NCBI GenBank assembly: GCA_036494465.1
Contig: DASXOJ010000087.1
Location: 1-64,000, forward strand
Source of the DNA: CAJCJE01 sp036494465
GTDB taxonomy: Bacteria > Actinomycetota > Actinomycetes > Mycobacteriales > Pseudonocardiaceae
Direction of reading: 5' to 3'
DNA length: 64,000 nt
This document shows positions 50,827-59,363 of this stretch, one piece after another; the stretch's first letter is position 1, and every line of letters starts with the position of its first letter. The position numbers were made by a program, and so were the translations under genes. The notes under the pieces were generated by a model. The model was given only the letters and a program-made list of their open reading frames with translations, had not been told where the DNA came from and made no database searches.

Positions 50827-51354
50827 GTGGCCGAGCGCCCTCGACGAGGATCACCGGAACGGAACGGCGTGTCCATGCCGGTTGACGCCGATGCCCGGCC
50901 GCTGCGGGAACGCCTGGTGGGATCCTGGCGATTGGTGTCCTACGAGGTGCGGGACGAGGCAGGCGGGTTCGTCGGTCACCCGCTGGGGGACGACGCCGCG
51001 GGCTATCTCGTCTACACGGCGGACGGCTTCATGTCCACACAGGTCATGCGGCTGCGCCGACCCCGGTATCGGGCCGGTGGATTCGGCGACGGCACCGTCG
51101 CCGAATCCGCGTCGGCGGCCCGCGGCTATGTGGCCTATGCCGGGACCTACCACGTCGATGGCGATTCGGTGGTCGTACACGAGCCGGCGGTGAGCCTGTT
51201 CCCGAACTGGGTCGATACGGCCGTAGCCCGCAAGGCGCTCCTGGTTGAGCCACGTCTCGAACTGACCACACCGGAGCCCCTGCCCTACGGCCGCCAACAA
51301 CTGACCGCCGTACTGGTATGGGAGCGGGTCGAGAAATCGGGCTCGATCACCTGA
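50827..51354 (+). CDS. Lipocalin-like domain protein
   Basis: Up to 175 residues from GTG 50827; ATG 50875 (MPVDADARPLRERLVGSWRL) may be the true start because the fold begins at LVGSWRLVSYEV. Lipocalin-5-type features: GYLVYTADGFMSTQVMRL, then AGTYHVDGDSVVVHE. These proteins bind small hydrophobic ligands; members also occur in polyketide and aromatic-degradation clusters. It closes the 46.5-51.4 kb unit and is followed by a strong terminator. Confidence 0.72.
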   Translation: MAERPRRGSPERNGVSMPVDADARPLRERLVGSWRLVSYEVRDEAGGFVGHPLGDDAAGYLVYTADGFMSTQVMRLRRPRYRAGGFGDGTVAESASAARGYVAYAGTYHVDGDSVVVHEPAVSLFPNWVDTAVARKALLVEPRLELTTPEPLPYGRQQLTAVLVWERVEKSGSIT

Positions 51355-51395
51355 CCAGCGAAGGGCCCAGCCGGTTCGGCTGGGCCCTTCGCTGG
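51355..51395. terminator. Strong bidirectional terminator hairpin
   Basis: A 19-bp perfect stem (arm starts CCAGCGAAGGGCCCAGCCG) with a 3-base loop begins directly after the lipocalin stop codon and ends 8 bases before the azoreductase stop codon. It can serve both convergent genes. Confidence 0.85.
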
Positions 51396-51403
51396 CGCGG
51401 ACG

Positions 51404-52054
51404 TCACACCCGCATTGCGCCGGCCAGGCTGCGGCCGTGCTCGTGCGCGGCCTGTTCGGCGGCGATACGGATCTCCTTGGCCAGATCCTTGAACGGCTCG
51501 AGTGCCGGGTTCACACCGGCCATGGTGAACTCCGCCTCAACGACCTTCAGATCCAGCTTCCACACATCGGCGAGGATGCGACGCATCCACGCGGTGGCAT
51601 GATCCCACCCTGCGCGCGGCGTGCCCTGCGCGTAGCTGCCGCCGCGTACGGTCACCAGCACCGCCTGCTTGCCCGCGATCGCCGGTTCGACGCCCGCTGT
51701 CATCCTCGGATCGCAGATCAGCAGATCCACCCAGGTCTTGAAGTGCTGCGACACACCGAAGTTGTACAGGGGTACCGCGAACAGCAACGCGTCGGCGTCG
51801 ATCAGTTCACCGGCCAGCTCCGCGGCCAGGTTCAGGGCCTCGACCTGTTCGGCGGAGCGGTGGATCGCCGGCAAATAGCTAGCGTGCACTGCGGTCGACC
51901 ACGCGGTCGCCGGGATCGGGTCGACGCCGACATGGCGGCTGACCACTTGAGAATGTGGGTGGGCGGTGCGCCACTCCTGTTCGACGATGTCGGCGATCTC
52001 GCGGCTGTGTGAGCCCTCGATACGGATACTCGCGTCGAGACGGAACAGGGACAT
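51404..52054 (-). CDS. FMN-dependent NADH-azoreductase (AzoR-like)
   Basis: 216 residues from ATG 52054 with CAGGAGG upstream. Flavodoxin-like fold: RLDASIRIEGSHSREIADIV for FMN phosphate, then DADALLFAVPLYNFGVSQHF and a later VTVRGGSY that contact FMN. The family reduces azo compounds and quinones with two-electron transfer. In an aromatic-catabolism island quinone detoxification is a natural role. The promoter carries the AAGGAC-N6-GTCCTT palindrome at its -35; TetR B2 is divergent. Confidence 0.88.
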   Translation of the reverse strand: MSLFRLDASIRIEGSHSREIADIVEQEWRTAHPHSQVVSRHVGVDPIPATAWSTAVHASYLPAIHRSAEQVEALNLAAELAGELIDADALLFAVPLYNFGVSQHFKTWVDLLICDPRMTAGVEPAIAGKQAVLVTVRGGSYAQGTPRAGWDHATAWMRRILADVWKLDLKVVEAEFTMAGVNPALEPFKDLAKEIRIAAEQAAHEHGRSLAGAMRV

Positions 52055-52226
52055 AGCTACCTCCTGGTCGCTGGTGGATTTCTGCTGACATGCCGCAGGC
52101 GCCGACTGGCTGAGGTAATTCCGCTCAGCCAGTGTCCGCGCGGCAGTGTCGGAAGTAGCTTGTGAGGTCGTGTCACCGAAAAGGCTGTCGAGTGAGCACA
52201 TGAGCCATTCGACATCGTCTTGCTCA

Positions 52227-52271
52227 AGACTATCCACGAACCCAGCCTCAGTCAAGGACAGATTCGTCCTT
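52227..52271 (-). promoter_or_regulatory. Azoreductase promoter with AAGGAC-N6-GTCCTT operator at -35
   Basis: On the minus strand TTGACT (52255-52250), 17 bases and TAGTCT (52232-52227) form the promoter. The perfect palindrome AAGGAC-agattc-GTCCTT (52254-52271) overlaps its -35 in the same register as at VOC1 and VOC2. Confidence 0.65.
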
Positions 52272-52332
52272 AAGGTCTTGGCCTGTTCTCCTGACGACGC
52301 ATACCGCGCGTGAGCGCCTGTATGCTTAGCCG

Positions 52333-52947
52333 ATGTCGAACCGCAACAACGCTGGCGTTCAGACGACCGAGCGGCCAGTTCGTACCCGGCGGGGCGCCGC
52401 CGAGGTCGAGCAGGCGATCACCGACGCCGTCGTCGTCGAGCTGGCCGAGGTCGGGTTCGGGCGGCTTACCTTCGACAGCGTCGCCGAGCGCGCCGGTACC
52501 GGCAAGAGCCCGCTGTACCGGCGGTGGCCTGACACGACGGCGCTGGTGATCGACGCGTTGGAGACGCTGACCATGGACCCGGCCGGCTATGCGCGGACCG
52601 GCATCCTGCGGAAGGACCTGATCGGCCTCACCCGGCACATGACCAAGACGCATCAAGGCGCCAAGGGCGCGGCATTCCGCAGCCTGCTGGGAGAAGCCCA
52701 CCGCTATCCCGAGCTACTCGACCGGTTCAAGTCTCAGGTCCTGGCCCCGCTCTTCGACGCGCTGACCGAACTGCTCCGCGACGCCGCCAAGCGCGGCGAA
52801 GTGTCGTCGAAGCGCCTGACACCCGTGGTCCTCGAGGCGTTGCACGCACTCGTCATCAAACGTCTGATATTGGAAACTCGAGATCTGAGCACCAAGGACA
52901 TTACCGAAATGGTCGACCAGGTACTCCTGCCGCTCGTCGTCGCCTGA
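52333..52947 (+). CDS. TetR family regulator, family B copy 2
   Basis: 204 residues, nearly the same length and sequence as the regulator at 41594: RPVRTRRGAAEVEQAITDAV, HTH FGRLTFDSVAERAGTGKSPL then YRRWPDTTALV. TATGCT (52321-52326) precedes ATG 52333 by 6 bases without a ribosome site. It is flanked by azoreductase and VOC2, both with palindromic operators, so it is the best candidate for the regulator of the AAGGAC-N6-GTCCTT regulon. Confidence 0.9.
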   Translation: MSNRNNAGVQTTERPVRTRRGAAEVEQAITDAVVVELAEVGFGRLTFDSVAERAGTGKSPLYRRWPDTTALVIDALETLTMDPAGYARTGILRKDLIGLTRHMTKTHQGAKGAAFRSLLGEAHRYPELLDRFKSQVLAPLFDALTELLRDAAKRGEVSSKRLTPVVLEALHALVIKRLILETRDLSTKDITEMVDQVLLPLVVA

Positions 52948-52985
52948 GGCGATTCCGCAAGGTAGGCGATGAGATCGAGCGGTGA

Positions 52986-53543
52986 TCACGCGCTCGGCGG
53001 AGACCAGGCGATCAGCTCGGCGACCGTCTTTCCACCGCGCAGCTCCCGCAACATCTGGGCGGGATCGAAGGGGCTGGCAGACAGCACGTACCTGTCCCCG
53101 CCCGCGTAGAAGTCGACGATCTCCTGCTCGCTGAAACCGGTGTCGTAGAACAGCTCGACGGTGTTGCGGTCCGGGTCCTCGTAATACATCGACATCGTGG
53201 CGCCGTGGTTGAGGCAGATCCCCGGAAGTACCGAGGACTCGGCCAGCCGGCCATGCTTCTCCAGCAGCTCCGCCAGGCTCGGATACTCGAACGAGACATG
53301 GTTCATTCGAGACAGCGTGGTCTCGTCACGAGAACCCGGCTGCGTCATCGAACCGGAGTCATCGGTCTTGACGACGTTGAACATCCCGAACCGGTGATGA
53401 CTGTCATCGGTCCGCAGGAAGCACGCACTGTGGTCGGAGGTCTCGACGCCGATCGTCGCATCGAGAACAGTCAGGTACCACAGCTTCATCGCTTCGTAGT
53501 TGCTGGTGTTCACAATGAGGTGCGCAAGCTTCGGTGATGCCAT
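52986..53543 (-). CDS. VOC family protein (extradiol dioxygenase-like), copy 2
   Basis: 185 residues from ATG 53543, preceded by GAGAAGAGAC. Same fold and metal positions as copy 1: His in KLAHLIVNTSNY, His in SRMNHVSFEYPS, Glu in RNTVELFYDT. One difference near the last ligand is Asp-Pro-Asp-Arg-Asn instead of Asp-Pro-Asp-Gly-Asn. Duplicate of the enzyme at 38107 and under the same promoter type. It is divergent from the flavoprotein-molybdenum-hydroxylase operon. Confidence 0.82.
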   Translation of the reverse strand: MASPKLAHLIVNTSNYEAMKLWYLTVLDATIGVETSDHSACFLRTDDSHHRFGMFNVVKTDDSGSMTQPGSRDETTLSRMNHVSFEYPSLAELLEKHGRLAESSVLPGICLNHGATMSMYYEDPDRNTVELFYDTGFSEQEIVDFYAGGDRYVLSASPFDPAQMLRELRGGKTVAELIAWSPPSA

Positions 53544-53627
53544 CACTGTCTCTTCTCTCAACAGTCACATTGAGCCCGCGCCCCAGCTATGGGGAGCGGG
53601 CGAGAAGCAGCCAATACTGCCGTGACC

Positions 53628-53672
53628 AACGTAGGGACAACTCCGTCCTAAGTCAAGGACTAACTCGTCCTA
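53628..53672 (-). promoter_or_regulatory. VOC2 promoter with two tandem AAGGAC-type operators
   Basis: On the minus strand TTGACT (53656-53651), 17 bases and TACGTT (53633-53628). Palindrome one, AAGGAC-taactc-GTCCTA (53655-53672), overlaps the -35. Palindrome two, AGGGAC-aactcc-GTCCTA (53633-53650), fills the spacer. The sites are 22 bp centre to centre, so on nearly the same helix face. Confidence 0.65.
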
Positions 53673-53741
53673 TGGGCAGGCGGCGTAGCTACCGCACCGT
53701 CGCGTCCGGACACGGCGCCCGACAACAGATGTAACGAACTC

Positions 53742-53771
53742 TTGACGCACGTATCCATCGCGTCACATAAT
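53742..53771 (+). promoter_or_regulatory. Promoter for flavoprotein / molybdenum hydroxylase operon
   Basis: TTGACG (53742-53747), 18 bases, CATAAT (53766-53771), pointing to the gene at 53932. The tandem AAGGAC-type operators lie 70-110 bases upstream and could act on this promoter as well. The rest of the 53544-53931 gap shows no gene. Confidence 0.5.
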
Positions 53772-53931
53772 TGGCCGCGCTGGTCCAAGCAGATCGCGCA
53801 CGGTTCGACCGTATACGGACGAACTTCCAGTCAGCCCGCCCTCCACTCGGGCCCGCACCGGCATCATCCATTGCCACCCGATCATCAAACGGCCCGTCCA
53901 GTCCACCCGAGCCGAGTCCAGGAGTGGGAAC

Positions 53932-55590
53932 ATGGCCAATCCAGACGTCCGGATGCCCGAGCAGGCGGACGGTGTGAGTTGGGATCAAGAAGCCGACCTC
54001 GTCATCGTTGGCGGGTCGCTCGCCGGGTTCACCACGGCGCTGCACGCGCATGAATTGGGCGCCAGCGTGATCGTGTTGGAGAAGGCACCCCAGGTCGGTG
54101 GGACGGCGCGCAAGGCGGTCGCCGGCATGTGGGTCCCGAACAATCGGTTCATGCAGGAGGCAGGCGTGACCGACCGCAAGGAGGACGCGCTCGCGTATCT
54201 CGCGCGGATGGCCCGGCCCCTGCTGTTCGATCCCCGTGATCCCACGCTTGGTCTGCCGCAATGGGAATACGAACTGTTCGAGACGCTCTACGACAATGCC
54301 GATACGGCGTTCCGCGCACTGGAGGCGTTCGGCGTCGATATCGAGCAGGACGCCGACTTCCCCGACTATCACATGCATCTGCCGGAGGTGAATGCGCCAC
54401 GGGGCCGGGAGTTGTTCCCGCACAATCCCGACGGTACCCGCGGTGACGGCGCGACGTTCATTGCCGCGCTCGCGGAACTCGTGGCCCAACGCGAGATTCC
54501 GGTTCACCTCCAGCACCGCGCCGCTGGTGTGATCATCGATGACAGCGGCCGTGTCGCCGGGGTGCGCGTCGAGACACCCGACGGGGATATCGCCGTACGG
54601 GGGCGCAAGGCCGTGGTCTTCTGCTCCGGCGGTTTCACGCACAACGAGGAGATGCGCCGCTACTACCTCGGCGGTCGGGTCGTCGGCGGGTGCGCCGCGT
54701 TCAGCAACGAGGGTGACTTTCACCGAATCGCGCAGCGGATGGGTGTCCCGCTCGTGCACATGGATGCCGCCTACCTCGCACCGCTCGTGCTCGAGAAGAT
54801 GCTCAACCGCGACCCGACGATGATGGGCGTGTTCGCCGTGCCGGGCGACAGTCTGATCATCGTCAACAAGTTCGGCAGGCGCGCCGTGAACGAGAAGGCC
54901 CCCTATCAGGATCGGACGATCCAGATGCTGTCCTGGGACCCGCACGACGCCGAACACCCGAACTTCCTGATGTTCCCGATCTGGGACCAACGCGCCGCGG
55001 ACCGCTTCCCGGGCGGCTTCCTGGGAGCGTTCATTCCAGGCCCCGGCGATGACGCATCGCACGTCGTGCGCGCGGACACTCTTGACGACCTCGCAACTGC
55101 TCTCGACGAGCGGTTGGTGAAGCTCGGTGACGGTGCGCGGAACACCCGCCTGCACAAGGGTTTCGCGGACTCGTTGCGGGCAACGGTCGAGCGCTTCAAC
55201 CAGTTCGCCCACGACGGCACCGACGAGGACTTCCGGCGCGGTGAGACGCCGATCGAGATCACCTTCCACGGACCGGTGGCCGACGACAACCATTCCTCCA
55301 ACGGCCTGATGTTCCCGTTGGCCGATCACGGCCCGTACTACGCCACGATCCTCGCGCCAGGCACGCTCGACACCAAGGGTGGCCCTCGGGTGGACACCTC
55401 GGGCCGAGTCCTCGGCGCGGACGAACGGCCGGTTCCGGGGTTGTACGCGGTTGGCAATTCCAGTGCCGCCCCCACCGGACAGGGCTACATCTCCGGCGGG
55501 ATGACCTTCGGACCGATCATCACGTTCGGCTACCTGGCCGCCCATGCCGCTGTCCACGAACCGAGCGCTCTGGTCGATCATGACGATTGA
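53932..55590 (+). CDS. FAD-binding dehydrogenase (fumarate reductase/KstD-like flavoprotein)
   Basis: 552 residues from ATG 53932, with CAGGAG upstream. FAD fold ADLVIVGGSLAGFTTALHAH (GxxxxG), the VGGTARKAVAGMWVPNN loop, VVFCSGGFTHNEEMRR and the C-terminal GLYAVGNSSAAPTGQGYISG typical of succinate dehydrogenase/fumarate reductase flavoproteins and ketosteroid dehydrogenases. It should oxidise or reduce a C-C bond, possibly aromatising a ring. It overlaps the next gene by 11 bases, so it is part of the molybdenum-hydroxylase operon. Confidence 0.85.
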   Translation: MANPDVRMPEQADGVSWDQEADLVIVGGSLAGFTTALHAHELGASVIVLEKAPQVGGTARKAVAGMWVPNNRFMQEAGVTDRKEDALAYLARMARPLLFDPRDPTLGLPQWEYELFETLYDNADTAFRALEAFGVDIEQDADFPDYHMHLPEVNAPRGRELFPHNPDGTRGDGATFIAALAELVAQREIPVHLQHRAAGVIIDDSGRVAGVRVETPDGDIAVRGRKAVVFCSGGFTHNEEMRRYYLGGRVVGGCAAFSNEGDFHRIAQRMGVPLVHMDAAYLAPLVLEKMLNRDPTMMGVFAVPGDSLIIVNKFGRRAVNEKAPYQDRTIQMLSWDPHDAEHPNFLMFPIWDQRAADRFPGGFLGAFIPGPGDDASHVVRADTLDDLATALDERLVKLGDGARNTRLHKGFADSLRATVERFNQFAHDGTDEDFRRGETPIEITFHGPVADDNHSSNGLMFPLADHGPYYATILAPGTLDTKGGPRVDTSGRVLGADERPVPGLYAVGNSSAAPTGQGYISGGMTFGPIITFGYLAAHAAVHEPSALVDHDD

Positions 55591-57994
55591 TCAGGTAACG
55601 GCGCCGGCAGAATCCTCCGACTACGTGGGTGCGCGAGTCAGGAAGCACAACGGAGCCGCGTACCTGACGGGACGGGTGACCTACAGCGCGGACATATCGC
55701 TGCCGAACATGGCGCACGCCGCGATCGTGCGCAGCCCACTCGCTCACGCCAGGATCGTGAAGATCGACACCACCGTGGCACTGGCCCAGCCATCGGTCCT
55801 CGCCGTCCTGTCCGGAGCGGACGCCGCCAAGACATCCGGCCCGATCCCGTACCTCCTCGACCCCGCCGGACTCGGTGGACACAGCGCGGACGTCCGGTGC
55901 CTTGCTGTCGACAAGGTCACCTATGTTGGCCAGCCGGTTGTAGCCGTGGTCGCCAGCACGCCCGCCGATGCCGCGGCGGCCGCACGGCTGATCGAGGTCG
56001 ACTACGATGAGCTGACTCCGATCTTCGACGCCGAGGCGGCGATGGCGGAGGATGCGCCGCTGATCTACCCGGACTGGCATACCAATGTCATGTTCGCCGG
56101 AACGTTCGGCGACGACACATTCGAGGAGACCGCCCGATCGGCTCCGCACCTGCTCCACGGAGAGTTGCGGATCCAGCGTACGACGCCGTCGCCGATGGAG
56201 ACGAGAACCTACCTCGCCGACTGGAACGAGCGCGCCCAACAACTCAACTGGTACGGCACAACGCAGAATCCCCATCCGCAACGCTGGGTTCTCGCTACGG
56301 CACTCGGCCTCACCGAGCGCCAGATCCATGTCGTGGCACCGTCGGCAGGCGGCGCCTTCGGGCTGAAAATGCACGGGCACCCGGAAGAGGTACTGGTCTC
56401 GGTGCTGTCGCAGATCGTCCAGCGACCCGTGAAGTGGGTGGAGAGCCGCAGCGAATGCCTGCTGGCCGGTGGCCGGGAACAGGTGCACCGGTTCGCCGTG
56501 GCCTACGGCGACGACGGCCGCGTCCATGCCCTCCGCGACCAGATGATCGCCGACCACGGTGCGGTGGCCGCCGGCGCGGGATGGGGAATGTCGTTCGTCG
56601 CCGCCAACAGCTTCCCCAGCGGCTACGACATCCAACAGTGCCGAGTCGAATACTCGATCGTGGTGACCAACAAACCGCCATCGGTCGGTATGAAACCGTT
56701 CGGCAAGGACGCTCCGGTGCTGGTGCTCGAGCGGGTGATGGACCTGGTCGCCGAGGCAACCGGTCTCGATCCGGGCGTCGTCCGTGCACGCAACTGGATT
56801 CGCGAAGACCAGTTCCCCTACACGACATCGGCGGGGCTGGTCATCGACAGCGGCAACTATCACGGGCTGTTGACGCAGGCACTCGACCGTTTCGGGTATC
56901 AGCGACGGCGCGATGAACAGCAGGTCGCGCGATCGGAAGGTCGTTGTATCGGGATCGGGCTCGGGTTCGAGATGCTGCCGGAAATAGCCGACATACCCGG
57001 GTCGTTCGTCACCGCCTACGACAGCGCCACGGTGCGGGTGGACCCGTCGGGCCAGGTGACCGCGCTCACCGGTGTCACAAGTCCTGGCGGGGGCAACGAC
57101 ACCGCGATAGCTCAGATCGTCGCCGACCGGATCGGTGTCGCGCCGTCGGATGTCGCGGTGGTGCAGGGAGACACCGCGCTGTGTCCGTACGGCACCGGAA
57201 ACCTCAGCAGTCGCGGCATCGTGGTCGGTGGCGGCGCTGCCGCGCTGGCCGCCGACGACGTAGCGCTGAAGTTGCGGACGATCGCGGCGGCGATGCTGGA
57301 GGCCGACCTCGCGCGGGTCGAACTCCGCGATGGATTCGCCAGGATCACCACTGACCACGAGCGCGCGATTCCACTCGCCGCCGTCGCCCACGGGGCATAC
57401 ACGCTCGGCTACATCCTGGCCGCCGAGATGGACGCCCCACTCGAGTCCACCCGCGTGTACAAGATGCCCAACGTTCAACAGGTCCCGGACGCCAAGGGCC
57501 GACTGTCCACCTACACCACGTTCTCCAACGCTCTGCACGTCTGCGTGGTCGACGTGGACACCGAAACCGGAAGAGTCGATATTCTCGACCATTTCTGTGT
57601 TCACGACTGCGGCACGATGATCAACCCCCTGTTCGTCGAAGGTCAACTCCAGGGCGGAGTGGTGATGGGCATCGGTGCCGCCCTGTCCGAGGAGATCCGC
57701 TACGACGATCGAGGGGCGATTCGCACCGATGCCTTCAAGCGCTACCTGATGCCACGCGCCATCGACATACCGCATCTGCGCATAGGCCACCAGGTCACCA
57801 GGAGCCCGTTCTCCTCGCTGGGTGCCAAGGGCGCAGGAGAATCCGGATTCGCCGCGGCACAGGCGTCGATAGTGAACGCGGTGAACGACGCGCTCCGGCC
57901 GTTCAAGGTCGGGCTGAACGTCCTGCCGTTGACTCCCCCGCGCGTGCTCGCGGCGATCCGCGAAGCAACGCGGACCGCAGGGGCGGTCGGATGA
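55580..57994 (+). CDS. Molybdenum hydroxylase, large (molybdopterin-binding) subunit
   Basis: 804 residues from ATG 55580. Aldehyde oxidase/xanthine dehydrogenase domains: small N-terminal part (GARVRKHNGAAYLTGRVTYS), then the Moco domain with SAGGAFGLKMHGHPEE and the active-site Glu in LGAKGAGESGFAAAQ near the C-terminus. It hydroxylates N-heterocycles or aldehydes with water, or reduces hydroxybenzoyl-CoA. The CO-dehydrogenase motif AYRCSFR is absent. The next two genes supply FAD and [2Fe-2S] subunits, so the enzyme is complete. Confidence 0.92.
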   Translation: MTIDQVTAPAESSDYVGARVRKHNGAAYLTGRVTYSADISLPNMAHAAIVRSPLAHARIVKIDTTVALAQPSVLAVLSGADAAKTSGPIPYLLDPAGLGGHSADVRCLAVDKVTYVGQPVVAVVASTPADAAAAARLIEVDYDELTPIFDAEAAMAEDAPLIYPDWHTNVMFAGTFGDDTFEETARSAPHLLHGELRIQRTTPSPMETRTYLADWNERAQQLNWYGTTQNPHPQRWVLATALGLTERQIHVVAPSAGGAFGLKMHGHPEEVLVSVLSQIVQRPVKWVESRSECLLAGGREQVHRFAVAYGDDGRVHALRDQMIADHGAVAAGAGWGMSFVAANSFPSGYDIQQCRVEYSIVVTNKPPSVGMKPFGKDAPVLVLERVMDLVAEATGLDPGVVRARNWIREDQFPYTTSAGLVIDSGNYHGLLTQALDRFGYQRRRDEQQVARSEGRCIGIGLGFEMLPEIADIPGSFVTAYDSATVRVDPSGQVTALTGVTSPGGGNDTAIAQIVADRIGVAPSDVAVVQGDTALCPYGTGNLSSRGIVVGGGAAALAADDVALKLRTIAAAMLEADLARVELRDGFARITTDHERAIPLAAVAHGAYTLGYILAAEMDAPLESTRVYKMPNVQQVPDAKGRLSTYTTFSNALHVCVVDVDTETGRVDILDHFCVHDCGTMINPLFVEGQLQGGVVMGIGAALSEEIRYDDRGAIRTDAFKRYLMPRAIDIPHLRIGHQVTRSPFSSLGAKGAGESGFAAAQASIVNAVNDALRPFKVGLNVLPLTPPRVLAAIREATRTAGAVG

Positions 57995-58887
57995 TCCCGT
58001 CCACGTTCGCATACGAGATGCCACACAGCGCAGGCGAGGCGGTCGACCTGATGCGGGCAGATCCGCTCCGCGCTCGCCTGCTGTCCGGGGGCACCTGGGT
58101 TGTGCCGGAGATGAATCGCGGCGAATCCCGCCCGGGCCTCGTGGTCGACCTGCGGCGAGCGGGTCTCAGCGAGATCCGAGCCGAAGCTGACCGCATCGTG
58201 GTCGGCGCCACCTGCACCTACGCCACGATCCTGAAATCCACGATCGTGGCAAGGCAGGTCCCGCTGCTGGCACTCATGGCGCGTGCCGTCACCGGCGGCC
58301 AGCAGATCCACAACCAGGGCACCATCGGCGGCTCCGTGTGCGCCGCGCTGCCGCACTCGGATGCCCCGGCAGCGGTGACCGCACTGGCCGCGCGGGCGGT
58401 GATCGCCGGCGCGGACGGCGAACGCCGGATAGCTGCCAGCGCGATGTTCGCGGGTCCCGGCCAGACGGCGCTGGAGCCCGGGGAGGTGCTGACCGCACTC
58501 GAGTTTCCGGCACGCACCGGATTCGGCCACGGATACTACAAACTCAAGGGCTTCGAAGGAAGCTGGCCCATCGCCACCGCGGCGGCGATGGTGGCGATCG
58601 ATTCGGACGGGCGCTGCTCGGCTGTCGCCCTCGCCATGGGCGGGGTCGCCGCGACGCCGATGTCGGTTGATCTCACCGACGTGCTCGGCGACCGGCCGGA
58701 CGATGACGAGGTGTTGGCTCGCGCGGGCCAGCGCGCCGCCGAGACGCTGGATGCACCGTGGAGTGACATTTTCGCTTCCGATGACTACCGCGCCGCCGTG
58801 GCACCAACCGTCGCCCGCCGCGCGCTGAAGCGTGCGATCGACGATGCCCGGCGCGCGACTGCCAGCCATGACGGAGGACCGCGATGA
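57991..58887 (+). CDS. Molybdenum hydroxylase, FAD-binding (medium) subunit
   Basis: 298 residues; ATG overlaps the previous stop (ATGA). FAD motifs LLSGGTWVVPEMNRGESRPG and ALMARAVTGGQQIHNQGTIG then GSVCAALPHSDAPA correspond to the paired Gly motifs of CoxM-like subunits. A C-terminal CO_deh_flav_C domain follows from about residue 175. It passes electrons from the iron-sulfur subunit to the acceptor. Confidence 0.92.
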   Translation: MIPSTFAYEMPHSAGEAVDLMRADPLRARLLSGGTWVVPEMNRGESRPGLVVDLRRAGLSEIRAEADRIVVGATCTYATILKSTIVARQVPLLALMARAVTGGQQIHNQGTIGGSVCAALPHSDAPAAVTALAARAVIAGADGERRIAASAMFAGPGQTALEPGEVLTALEFPARTGFGHGYYKLKGFEGSWPIATAAAMVAIDSDGRCSAVALAMGGVAATPMSVDLTDVLGDRPDDDEVLARAGQRAAETLDAPWSDIFASDDYRAAVAPTVARRALKRAIDDARRATASHDGGPR

Positions 58888-59363
58888 CCGCTCAGCAAGC
58901 CAAGTTGACCATCATTCTCAACGGTGCGCACAGGTCTGCGGAGGTCGACCCACGGATGCTGCTCGCCGAGGCGCTGCGCGAATCGTTCGGTGTCACCGGC
59001 GTCAAAACAGGTTGCGCGACCGGCGACTGCGGTGCGTGCACGATCGCCGTCGACGGCTCGATCGTCAAGTCGTGCCTGCTGCTCGCGGCCGGCGCCGATG
59101 GCGCGGACATCACCACGATCGAGGGCCTCGCGCAGGCCGGCGAGTTGTCAGAAATCCAGCAGGCATTCTGGTCCGAATACGCCTTTCAATGCGGCTTCTG
59201 CCTCTCGGGAATGCTCTTCGCCGCCCGCGACCTGATCTCGCGGAACGTCGCGGCCGGCGACGAGGACATCCGCAAGGCGATCAGCGGAAACCTCTGTCGC
59301 TGCACCGGCTACGAGAACATCGTCTCGGCAATCCGAAAGGTCATCGAAGCGCAGCCCTCGTGA
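58884..59363 (+). CDS. Molybdenum hydroxylase, [2Fe-2S] (small) subunit
   Basis: 159 residues; overlaps the previous stop (ATGA). First plant-type cluster: Cys44, Cys49, Cys52 (GCATGDCGACTIAVDG) and Cys64. Second cluster in the helical domain: FQCGFCLSGM and NLCRCTGYENI. All eight Cys are present, so both clusters should form. The gene order large-medium-small with four-base overlaps favours coupled translation. Confidence 0.95.
   Translation: MTAQQAKLTIILNGAHRSAEVDPRMLLAEALRESFGVTGVKTGCATGDCGACTIAVDGSIVKSCLLLAAGADGADITTIEGLAQAGELSEIQQAFWSEYAFQCGFCLSGMLFAARDLISRNVAAGDEDIRKAISGNLCRCTGYENIVSAIRKVIEAQPS

Noticed and set aside
55520..58024. 834-codon open frame, minus strand
   Set aside because: Antisense of the molybdenum hydroxylase large subunit; His/Val/Gly-rich with no fold signature.
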